The notes under the pieces were generated by a model. It was given only the letters and a program-made list of their open reading frames with translations, made no database searches and was not told where the DNA came from. A DNA stretch of 5,861 nt from Prevotella sp. UBA6429 (GTDB lineage: Bacteria; Bacteroidota; Bacteroidia; Bacteroidales; Bacteroidaceae), in contig DJOV01000045.1 in NCBI GenBank assembly GCA_002437285.1, forward strand, positions 514 to 6,374, given 5' to 3'. The position numbers and the translations under genes are program-made. Position 1 is the first letter of the stretch, and every line of letters starts with the position of its first letter. Below are positions 1 through 5,861 of this stretch, one piece after another.

Positions 1-305
1 TCGTAGGTGGCGTAAGAATCACTGGCCGGGCTGGCGGCATAGGAACAATGATGGTTTTTCGGAAATGGGAATGATCAGACGATGGTGACGGTTGGAAGGT
101 TGTCTTGGCGTGCTCGATGGCGACACCTTATCCTACTTCGACAACTTTCTTCAGTTCAAAGCGTGCTTCGACGACATCTTGAATGATTGTTATGAATACA
201 GTGTGCCCTGTTATGAGCTCCGTCCAGGAACTTTTGCGCTATGTATAAAAATGTTAAATTCTGAAATTCGTCGGGCAATTATGCGTGATTGTCAACAAAA
301 GAAGC
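1..305. other. Left flank with no supported gene
   Basis: I see no convincing gene here. The forward frame from the TTG at base 92 is open for 83 codons, but it runs through the tRNA promoter, has no recognisable domain and follows a stop at 86-88. A short reverse frame leaving the left edge (Met codon at 38-40) could be the start of a gene outside the window, but only about 13 codons are visible and no promoter or ribosome site supports it. The stretch may be the spacer between an unseen gene and tRNA-Tyr. Confidence 0.45.
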
Positions 306-313
306 TACCTTTG
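306..313 (+). promoter_or_regulatory. Bacteroidota-type -7 promoter element for tRNA-Tyr
   Basis: TACCTTTG matches the TAnnTTTG -7 consensus used by the primary sigma factor of Bacteroidota. A clear -33 TTTG at the usual 19-21 base spacing is not visible; a TTG at 289-291 lies too close. Transcription would begin near base 318-322, about 32 bases before the tRNA. The start of the precursor could form a small hairpin (317-322 with 331-336, TCGCTT/AAGCGA). Confidence 0.7.
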
Positions 314-352
314 CACTCGCTTTCCGCAACAAGCGAAAAGTGATCATGGAAA

Positions 353-434
353 GGGTGGTTACCAGAGTGGCCAAATGGGGCAGACTGTAAATCTGCTGGC
401 TCTGCCTTCGGTGGTTCGAATCCATCACCACCCA
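353..434 (+). tRNA. tRNA-Tyr, anticodon GTA
   Basis: This is a class II tRNA that decodes UAU and UAC. The acceptor stem is GGGTGGT (353-359) with ACCACCC (427-433), followed by discriminator A434. The anticodon stem is GCAGA (380-384) with TCTGC (392-396) around the loop CTGTAAA, which places GTA at 387-389. The long variable arm (397-409) contains a GGC/GCC stem, as expected for bacterial tRNA-Tyr. The T arm (410-426) has the loop TTCGAAT and a five-pair stem with one G-U pair. CCA is not encoded and must be added by nucleotidyltransferase. The gene stands alone between its own promoter and terminator. A tRNA next to a defence locus can be an integration site, but I see no second copy of its 3' end in the window. 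Confidence 0.97.
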
Positions 435-460
435 CCTAATATTACCATTAATGCATGTGT

Positions 461-507
461 CCCTGTGAGGAGCCGATGAGGCCAGCTCGCAGGGATTTTG
501 TTTTTTT
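461..507 (+). terminator. Rho-independent terminator after tRNA-Tyr
   Basis: CCCTGTGAG (461-469) pairs with CTCGCAGGG (486-494), nine pairs with one G-U. Within the loop a second small stem, GCC (472-474) with GGC (480-482), extends the structure. The hairpin is followed by ATTTTG and a run of seven T (501-507). It lies 26 bases after the tRNA and should end that transcript. Confidence 0.88.
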
Positions 508-618
508 GTGTGGGCGGCATCAGTGCCCATGTATGGCGATGATAGGTTCCGTCATATTCTCCGCGGAGATGGGCTTGAAGGTCTCAGTCCTTGCCGGCAA
601 CTGCGTGTCGTGCTCTGT

Positions 619-750
619 GAACAATTCCTCTTTTTGCGATGTGTTTTGAGAGAATAATTCCTGTTTTTGCGGTATGTTTCTTCGGAATAATTCCTCTTTT
701 TAGCACGCAAATAACAAGAATAATTCCTGAAAAGTTGTGTAATACATTGA
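619..750. repeat. 33-bp tandem repeat, four units with decaying 3' halves
   Basis: Units begin at 619, 652, 685 and 718, exactly 33 bases apart. Units 2 to 4 start with GAATAATTCCT and unit 1 with GAACAATTCCT. Units 1 and 2 are alike over most of their length (then STTTTTGCGRTRTGTTT); unit 3 keeps the first 17 bases and unit 4 only the first 11. GAATAATTC is itself a dyad, GAAT-A-ATTC. A period of 33 is about three helical turns, so the dyads would lie on nearly the same face of the DNA. In the reverse frame the repeat reads as an 11-residue pattern (such as RGIIPKKHTAK), which follows from the period being a multiple of three. Function is unknown; a protein-binding array or decayed minisatellite are both possible. 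Confidence 0.85.
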
Positions 751-781
751 AATTCAGTATTTTATACGTATATAATATTTG
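747..781 (+). promoter_or_regulatory. Weak promoter-like site beside the 33-bp repeats
   Basis: AATATTTG (774-781) differs from TAnnTTTG only at the first base, and TTG at 747-749 lies 24 bases before it, longer than the usual 19-21. The surroundings are very AT-rich. If active, it would transcribe rightward from about base 788, into a region without a recognised gene. The dyad array directly upstream could be a control site for it, but that is conjecture. Confidence 0.25.
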
Positions 782-1001
782 ATAACAACGTGGCGGAGAA
801 TGAGAAGGAATGTGTGATACCTCAAATAGATATGCCCGAGATGTGATGGACTCCTGGACCATCGGAAGCCATACCGTTAAAATGTGCCTTTTCGTTAAGC
901 CAGATGAGCAGAGCGAAGTTTGCTTCAGTCTGCCATGGCGAGAAAAGGTGCATGGTAATGACCTTTTTTATGCCCAACCCGATGAAAACAGGGCGCGTTT
1001 C

Positions 1002-1032
1002 TTGTTTGTTTCCTGTCTTTTGCTTATCTTTG
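1002..1032 (+). promoter_or_regulatory. Probable promoter of the mod-res operon
   Basis: TATCTTTG (1025-1032) is an exact TAnnTTTG -7 element and TTG at 1002-1004 lies 20 bases upstream, the spacing typical of Bacteroidota promoters. A second TTTG at 1005-1008 is a closer alternative. Transcription would start around 1037-1040. The first gene downstream on this strand is mod, giving an unusually long leader of about 480 bases. A weaker site, GATGTTTG at 1477-1484, one base off consensus and about 37 bases before mod, could be a second, nearer promoter, but it has no -33 partner. Confidence 0.65.
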
Positions 1033-1076
1033 CATCGTGGGCTCTTTGACGGGTCCATCATTCAAGTGTGGCCCCA

Positions 1077-1478
1077 CGGCCGATAGTCTGCAAGGAGTTG
1101 CGGGCGCCAATCGGCAGGGACCATCGATCTTATGGAAATGACGTTTGCTAACGTTTGCTTCTGACACATTGAAAATTCGGAACTTTCAAAAGACAATCAG
1201 ATGCAGATGGCGGTGGACGTCTACTATAACGTGTATATATACGCGGACACGTATGCGCCCTCTTCCTGCTGTCAGGAGGAGGGGCTGTGTGTCGCTATAC
1301 ATATATGCTGCGTTGGCGTAGGCGTGTCCTCTTGCTTCTGTCCCTGTTGTCAAGGTTTTCCGAATTGCCTAATGTGCAGGGACATCAAAGGAGCAATGAC
1401 CCCTACGCCAATTTCTTTATCCTAAACAAAACATGGAAACGAACTTATCAGCCCGAGGGGTCGGCCTAACTGCAAGGA
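1077..1478. repeat. Direct repeat pair flanking the palindrome
   Basis: CGGCC then six bases then CTGCAAGGA (1077-1096) recurs as CGGCC then three bases then CTGCAAGGA (1462-1478). The copies lie on either side of the 1161-1379 palindrome. They might be a relic of an insertion or recombination event, or a chance match of a nine-base and a five-base word. The coordinates give the full span; only its two ends are the repeats. Confidence 0.4.
1161..1379. repeat. Long imperfect palindrome (about 219 bp) upstream of mod
   Basis: Two arms of about 108 bases are inverted around a four-base centre (CTGT, 1269-1272). Collinear complementary blocks from inside outwards are: 1257-1268 with 1273-1285 (12 pairs, one bulge, one G-U); 1243-1250 with 1287-1295 (imperfect); 1230-1241 with 1296-1307 (one mismatch, two G-U); 1215-1224 with 1318-1329 (two-base bulge); 1203-1211 with 1334-1341 (one bulge); GACAA 1192-1196 with 1347-1351; AATTCGGAA 1174-1182 with TTCCGAATT 1358-1366; CACATT 1165-1170 with AATGTG 1371-1376; CTG 1161-1163 with CAG 1377-1379. 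The sum of paired coordinates stays between 2537 and 2544 throughout, so the arms align with almost no net gap. As RNA it would form one long interrupted hairpin in the mod leader. As DNA it could be a decayed fold-back or miniature transposable element; I see no target-site duplication directly at its ends. Confidence 0.75.
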
Positions 1479-1520
1479 TGTTTGTCGCGACGACATGCGT
1501 TCCGCTGAAGACGACCGCTT

Positions 1521-3461
1521 ATGAACAAACATGAACTCGCGAAGAAGATAGCCACCCTTGAGGGTCTGACCAACGAGGAGAAGTCGGAGCTTATCAAGCT
1601 GCTCCGCACGCAGAAGAAGTATGGACTGGTGTGGGAGGATAAGCCCGAGGAGACGGAGCTGCGCCTGCAGGAAGAGCTGCCCGTGCTCGAGGAAGTCCCC
1701 AGCCGCGCCCTCATCAGCGACGACCCTGCTGCACCCAACCACATCCTCATTGAGGGCGACAACCTTGAAGCGCTCACCGCACTCACCTATACCCACAGTG
1801 GGAAGATAGATGTCATCTACATTGATCCGCCGTACAATACGGGCAACAAGGATTTTGTCTACAACGATTCGTTTGTTGATCGTGAGGATGGCTACCGTCA
1901 CTCCAAATGGCTGTCGTTTATGAACAAGCGATTGAAGATTGCCAAGGGGTTGCTGTCTGAAAAAGGTGTTATCTTCATCTCTATTGATGATAATGAGCAG
2001 GCACAGCTGAAGTTGCTATGCGACGAGATATTTGGAGAGGATAATTATATAGGTTCGTTACCGAGAATTACGAAAAAGTCAGGAAAGTCTACTGATAAGA
2101 TAGCCAGTAATCATGATTATCTTTTAATCTTTACCAAGAGTATAAAGGAGGTGGAAATTCAAGGATTACCTCATAATGACAAAGGCTTCAAGCATGAAGA
2201 CGAGTTTAAAGATAAGCGCGGAGCTTATAAATTGAATCAAACATTGGACTATGACAGTTTGCAATATAGCTCATCCTTGGATTATCCAATTGAAATAGAG
2301 GGCTATACGATGTATCCTGGTGGTTCTTATCAGCAATACATCGAAAGAAAAAAAGGAAATCACAAAAGTGCTGATTGGGCTTGGAGATGGTCAAAAGAAT
2401 TGTATCAATTTGGGCTTTCTAATCATTATGTTGTTTTAAAGAAAAGTAGAAATGGCTTAAGAATTTACACAAAGACGTATCAGTTTGCCAAGATAGTAAA
2501 AGACGAGGACACAGGCCAATACAAAATAGAATATTCGGATAGAGTTAAGGCTATTGACTCCTTAGCTTTGACTGACTCCATCTATTCCAATGACAATGCA
2601 AAAAAAGAGTTAAAACGTATTTTTGCTAATCTTCCGTTTGAACATCCTAAACCGACCAGTCTGCTTCAAATATTTTTGCGAGCAATACAGGCTAATATCA
2701 TTCTCGACTTCTTTGCAGGTTCTGGCACAACCCTTCATGCTGCTATGCAACTCAATGCTGAAGACGGCGGACATCTCCAGTGCATCTTAGTACAAGGTAT
2801 AGAGAAGGACGCAAAGGGCAACGATAAGAAGATTTGCGAAAAGGTGACCTACGAGCGCAACAAGCGCGTGATTGAGGGCTACACTACCCCCAATGGCGTT
2901 CAAGTGGCAGGCCTCACCCACAACACCCTGCGTTACTACAAGACCCGGCTCTTGCCGCGTGAGCAGACGATGAAGAACATGCGGGCGCTTATGGATGCGT
3001 CGACCGAATTGCTCTGCATCAAGCACGATGTCTATCAAGAGCAGACGCTCTTTGCCGGGCGGAAGCTGAAGCCGTCGTGTGCGCGCTATTTTGACAATGG
3101 CAAGACGAAGATGCTGGTCATCTACAACGAGTTGACGGTGGACGCCCTTGCCCGCGCGCTCTCCGGCTGGGACGTGGAAGGCAAGGTGCTCGTCTATGTG
3201 TTCTCTGCCACCCGATATGCTTATGACGACAACTTTGCCGACGTGCTCGACAAGGTGGAGCTGTGCGCTCTGCCTGCCGCCATCTACGACGCTTACAAGA
3301 ATGTGTTGCCTGCCCAGGCCATGGACTACGAGCAGCCCTTGGCGGAAGCTGGAGGCGACGAGACTGACGAGCTACCGGCAGGCGAGCAGGAAGTGCAGGC
3401 CGGAGGGGCACGACAGCTCGCCTTCAACTTTGACAACGAAGAGAAAGGAGGCCAACAATGA
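1521..3461 (+). CDS. mod: Type III restriction-modification methyltransferase subunit Mod
   Basis: Mod transfers a methyl group from S-adenosylmethionine to adenine N6 on one strand of an asymmetric site, and also gives Res its sequence specificity. The 646 residues fit the usual length of the family. The order is: N-terminal region; the conserved Mod segment IEGDNLEAL (77-85); motif IV DPPY (102-105); a variable target-recognition region (about 180-370); the motif X-like stretch EHPKP (374-378); motif I FAGSG (398-402); and a C-terminal region for assembly. IV before I is the beta-class arrangement. The ATG at 1521 is the first start after an in-frame stop at 1506-1508; no good Shine-Dalgarno site precedes it, as is usual in Bacteroidota. 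Both catalytic motifs are intact, so the enzyme is probably active. It overlaps res by four bases. The target-recognition region has a distinctly lower GC content than the rest of the gene. The recognised site cannot be read from the sequence. Confidence 0.96.
   Translation: MNKHELAKKIATLEGLTNEEKSELIKLLRTQKKYGLVWEDKPEETELRLQEELPVLEEVPSRALISDDPAAPNHILIEGDNLEALTALTYTHSGKIDVIYIDPPYNTGNKDFVYNDSFVDREDGYRHSKWLSFMNKRLKIAKGLLSEKGVIFISIDDNEQAQLKLLCDEIFGEDNYIGSLPRITKKSGKSTDKIASNHDYLLIFTKSIKEVEIQGLPHNDKGFKHEDEFKDKRGAYKLNQTLDYDSLQYSSSLDYPIEIEGYTMYPGGSYQQYIERKKGNHKSADWAWRWSKELYQFGLSNHYVVLKKSRNGLRIYTKTYQFAKIVKDEDTGQYKIEYSDRVKAIDSLALTDSIYSNDNAKKELKRIFANLPFEHPKPTSLLQIFLRAIQANIILDFFAGSGTTLHAAMQLNAEDGGHLQCILVQGIEKDAKGNDKKICEKVTYERNKRVIEGYTTPNGVQVAGLTHNTLRYYKTRLLPREQTMKNMRALMDASTELLCIKHDVYQEQTLFAGRKLKPSCARYFDNGKTKMLVIYNELTVDALARALSGWDVEGKVLVYVFSATRYAYDDNFADVLDKVELCALPAAIYDAYKNVLPAQAMDYEQPLAEAGGDETDELPAGEQEVQAGGARQLAFNFDNEEKGGQQ
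2040..2700 (+). other. AT-rich target-recognition segment within mod
   Basis: Sampled 60-base lines in this part of mod have 16-22 G or C (about 27-37%), while a line near the 3' end (3121-3180) has about 40 (67%). The change is gradual on both sides, over bases 1790-2040 and 2700-2820. The segment encodes residues of about 175-393, the part between motif IV and motif I that reads the DNA target in beta-class methyltransferases. In other Type III systems this part varies between alleles while the flanks are conserved, so recombination with a foreign allele is the likely cause. It contains two A7 runs (2348-2354, 2600-2606). Confidence 0.7.
3445..3451 (+). promoter_or_regulatory. Shine-Dalgarno site of res inside the mod 3' end
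   Basis: AAGGAGG ends six bases before the ATG at 3458, an ideal ribosome site. The mod stop TGA (3459-3461) overlaps the res ATG (3458-3460) as ATGA. A second ATG follows at once (3461-3463), so res could start at either; both spacings suit the site. Together this points to translational coupling. Strong Shine-Dalgarno sites are uncommon in Bacteroidota, and mod itself has none. Confidence 0.75.
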
Positions 3462-5824
3462 TGCAAGAGAAGAGATATCAGACGGAGGCTGTGGAGGCCT
3501 TGGTCGAGAAGACGCTCAAGATGCTTGACGCACCGGGCGACCGCAAAAAGTTGGTGTTCAAGGCCCCCACGGGCTCGGGCAAGACGGTCATGTCGAGCAA
3601 GATGCTCGATGAGCTGACCACGCGCCTGGCAGAGGAGGGGAGAGAGGTGGCCGTCATCTGGATAGCGCCCAACAAACTGCACGAGCAGAGCTATCTGAGC
3701 ATGAAAAACTATTTCTCGGAGACCCATGTGCTCACCCCTGTGGTCTACGACGAGCTGGACCACTCTGCCGACGGCTACATCCGGCCGGGCGTGGTGTTCT
3801 TTGTCAACTGGGAGAGCATCAACAAGGACAAGAACGTGATGGTGCGCGACACGGAAAACTCCTCTTCGCTCTACGACATCGTGGAGCGAACCAAGGACGA
3901 CCATCACCTGCCCCTCATCGTCATCATCGACGAGGAGCACCGCTTCACGGGCCAGAACGCCAAGCAGTCGGAAAAGGCGCTGGAGCGGCTCAATGCCAAG
4001 GTGGAGCTGCGCATCTCGGCCACGCCGAAGCCCGCCTCGATGAGTGGAGCTGACGACGTTGTCATCATACCGCGTGAGGAGGTCATCAAGGAGGAGATGA
4101 TCAAGGACGGCATCACCATCAACGCCGATGTGCGTGAGGACAATGGCATGGTGGGCGAGAACGCCTACCTCCTCGACCTCGCCCTCGCCAAGCGCCAGGA
4201 GATCAAGGAGGCCTACGGGCGTGAGGGCGTCGGCATCAATCCGCTGCTGCTCATCCAACTGCCCAATGACGGCAGCGAGACCCTCAACGAGGGCGAACGG
4301 GCCATCGTGGAACAGGTGAAGGCGAGGCTGGAAGCCGAGTATGACATTACCACCGACAATGGCAAGCTGGCCATCTGGCTCTCCACCGACAAGCAAAACC
4401 TGGACGGCCTGGAGCGCAACGACAACCTCACGGAGGCCTTGCTCTTCAAGCAGGCTATTGCCATGGGCTGGGACTGTCCGCGTGCCGCCGTGCTCCTCAT
4501 CTTCCGCGACATCAAGAGTGCCGAGTTTGGCACGCAGACCGTGGGGCGCATCATGCGCATGCCCGAGCAACACTACTACACCGACGGCATACTCAACCAC
4601 GGATGGGTATACACCAACCTCAGCCGCGAGTATATCACCATCGCGCCCGAAGAGCAAACCTACATCACCCATGCCCTGCTTTCGTATCGCCGCAAGAACC
4701 TGCACAATGTGGCGCTCGTCTCCACCTACAGCCAGTATTTCAGCGCCGACCGCAACCGCCTGGGCCCCGACTTCTATCCGTTGCTGGTCGAGGCGTTCAA
4801 CAAGGCATGGTTTAAGCAACCCCGGCAGATGCGCCTCTTTGACGACGATCCCTTTGACGACGACGAGTCACATGGCGGTGACCCCATGATAGACATTGAC
4901 CAGAACAGAAAGCATGCCGAGGACATCGACCACGTCTGTTTTGACCGCCACACCATCAAGGTGAGCATCCTGCGCGACGTGGAGATAACCGGCGAGGTGG
5001 GCACCACCCGGGTGGACGACAACAATCGCATCTCGTTCACACGCAACATGAGTGAGCTAAAGGTGGCGCTTGACAAGTTCTACAAGGACTTGCTGACGGG
5101 CTACGAGAAAGGTGCGGTGGCCACGCTCCGTGGCTGTATGAACGAGCTGATGGGCGACTACCTGGGCCTGTTTGAGACCGATGTGCCCGGTGTCATCCTC
5201 TACAACCGCAACAAGGGAAAGTTTGCGGCCATCATCGGCAACGCCATCGCCGAGTACACCAAGATGATCATCAAGCGCAAGCGCACCCGTAAGGACCGCT
5301 CCTTCAAGCAGTACACCTGGAACGTGCCCGAGATACGCGAATACAATGAGACCACCTACGCGGAGAACGACGACGTGCACAACCATGCCCTGCTGCCCTA
5401 CATGCAGATGAGAGAGGCCAAGTCGTTTCAGGAACGCGACTTCGAGGCGTTCCTGGAGGAATATGCCGACTGCATCGACTGGTGGTACAAGAACGGTGAC
5501 GACGGCCGGCAACACTATGCGGTGCCCTATACGAAGACGATGGGCGAGAAGTCGCTCTTCTATGTGGACTATGTGATCCGCATGAAGGGTGGCCAGGTGT
5601 TCCTCTTCGACACCAAGAGCGCGGGCAGCGACGCTGATGCCGTGGAGAAGCACAACGCCCTGCTGCGATACATGGCCAGCGAGGAGAACCGGGACAAGCA
5701 CCTCAAGGGCGGTGTCATCATCCGAAAGACGGCCGACAACAACTGGTACTACTCATCGCTGCCCATCGAAAACACCACCGACCTGACGGGATGGGACCCC
5801 TTCTTCCCCGACCGATACCAGTGA
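3458..5824 (+). CDS. res: Type III restriction endonuclease subunit Res
   Basis: Res is the ATP-dependent translocase and nuclease of the Type III complex; with Mod it senses two unmethylated, inversely oriented sites and cuts about 25 bases from one of them (family knowledge). In the 788 residues I see a superfamily 2 core: RYQTEAV (6-12) near the N-terminus; Walker A APTGSGKT (36-43); motif Ia around IAPNKLHEQ (69-77); Walker B-type DEEH (158-161); motif III SATP (187-190); motif V around AMGWDCPRA (335-343); and motif VI QTVGRIMR (360-367) with its arginines. The C-terminus carries YVDY (702-705) and FDTK (717-720), fitting a PD-(D/E)XK nuclease with D704, D718 and K720 as likely catalytic residues. 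An acidic stretch FDDDPFDDDE (461-470) lies between the two. All motifs look intact. The protein is shorter than EcoP15I Res (about 970 residues). It is cotranslated with mod; no terminator is seen after it. Confidence 0.95.
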   Translation: MMQEKRYQTEAVEALVEKTLKMLDAPGDRKKLVFKAPTGSGKTVMSSKMLDELTTRLAEEGREVAVIWIAPNKLHEQSYLSMKNYFSETHVLTPVVYDELDHSADGYIRPGVVFFVNWESINKDKNVMVRDTENSSSLYDIVERTKDDHHLPLIVIIDEEHRFTGQNAKQSEKALERLNAKVELRISATPKPASMSGADDVVIIPREEVIKEEMIKDGITINADVREDNGMVGENAYLLDLALAKRQEIKEAYGREGVGINPLLLIQLPNDGSETLNEGERAIVEQVKARLEAEYDITTDNGKLAIWLSTDKQNLDGLERNDNLTEALLFKQAIAMGWDCPRAAVLLIFRDIKSAEFGTQTVGRIMRMPEQHYYTDGILNHGWVYTNLSREYITIAPEEQTYITHALLSYRRKNLHNVALVSTYSQYFSADRNRLGPDFYPLLVEAFNKAWFKQPRQMRLFDDDPFDDDESHGGDPMIDIDQNRKHAEDIDHVCFDRHTIKVSILRDVEITGEVGTTRVDDNNRISFTRNMSELKVALDKFYKDLLTGYEKGAVATLRGCMNELMGDYLGLFETDVPGVILYNRNKGKFAAIIGNAIAEYTKMIIKRKRTRKDRSFKQYTWNVPEIREYNETTYAENDDVHNHALLPYMQMREAKSFQERDFEAFLEEYADCIDWWYKNGDDGRQHYAVPYTKTMGEKSLFYVDYVIRMKGGQVFLFDTKSAGSDADAVEKHNALLRYMASEENRDKHLKGGVIIRKTADNNWYYSSLPIENTTDLTGWDPFFPDRYQ
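4838..4867 (+). repeat. 15-bp in-frame tandem duplication in res
   Basis: TTTGACGACGATCCC (4838-4852) is followed directly by TTTGACGACGACGAG; the first 11 bases are identical. It encodes FDDDP-FDDDE (residues 461-470), an acidic stretch after the helicase core and before the nuclease domain. Because the unit is five codons, gain or loss of a copy would keep the frame. It probably lies in a flexible linker, but no structure is available here to confirm that. Confidence 0.7.
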
Positions 5825-5861
5825 CGGCACGCGCACGGAACACGCAACAAGCAGTGCGGAA

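Larger units (their letters stand above)
508..1001. other. Intergenic region between tRNA-Tyr and the mod promoter
   Basis: I find no recognisable gene in this stretch. It holds the 33-bp tandem repeats and a weak promoter-like site, described separately. Open frames exist on both strands (584-862 reverse, 810-1049 forward, 822-1061 reverse), but they overlap each other, the repeats or the promoter at 1002-1032, and none shows a known domain. There is also a short inverted repeat, AAAACAGG near 985-992 with CCTGTCTTTT at 1012-1021, one base bulged, which overlaps the mod promoter spacer and could be an operator. Confidence 0.5.
1039..1520 (+). other. Presumed long untranslated leader of mod-res
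   Basis: Between the likely start of transcription and the mod start codon there is no recognisable protein gene. The open frames at 1201-1425 and 1287-1469 lie across the palindrome and give low-complexity, Cys-rich or Leu/Arg-rich peptides without a domain. The leader could begin with a hairpin, CGTGGG (1036-1041) with CCCACG (1073-1078), and then contains the large palindrome at 1161-1379. I recognise no known riboswitch, T-box or other RNA family, and no U-tract follows the palindrome that would make it an intrinsic terminator. That the region is transcribed is inferred only from the promoter. Confidence 0.45.

Overview
The window looks like chromosomal DNA from a member of the Bacteroidota, probably Bacteroidales. 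Two sites match the -7 promoter element of that phylum (TAnnTTTG) exactly: TACCTTTG just before a tRNA gene, and TATCTTTG before the restriction operon. The mod gene also lacks a clear Shine-Dalgarno site, which is usual there. I cannot fix the genus from sequence alone.

Layout: bases 1-305 hold no gene I can support. A single tRNA-Tyr(GTA) gene (353-434) has its own promoter (306-313) and a strong intrinsic terminator (461-507). Bases 508-1001 are non-coding as far as I can see, but hold four units of an exact 33-bp period repeat (619-750), each starting with a short dyad. A good promoter at 1002-1032 is followed by a leader of roughly 480 bases. That leader contains a long imperfect palindrome (1161-1379, centred near 1270), which no annotated gene explains.

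The rest is a complete Type III restriction-modification operon. mod (1521-3461) encodes a 646-residue beta-class DNA adenine methyltransferase with its DPPY and FAGSG motifs intact. res (3458-5824) encodes a 788-residue superfamily 2 helicase/translocase with a C-terminal PD-(D/E)XK-type nuclease. The two genes overlap by ATGA, and a perfect Shine-Dalgarno sequence lies inside the end of mod, so they are probably translated together. Mod supplies sequence recognition for both methylation and cleavage; Res needs Mod to find its sites, hydrolyses ATP and cuts DNA that is not methylated. The central, target-recognition part of mod is much more AT-rich than its flanks, which suggests exchange of specificity between strains.

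The R-M system itself is a known class. The least explained items are the long palindrome in the presumed mod leader and the 33-bp dyad array. I see no clearly new protein system.
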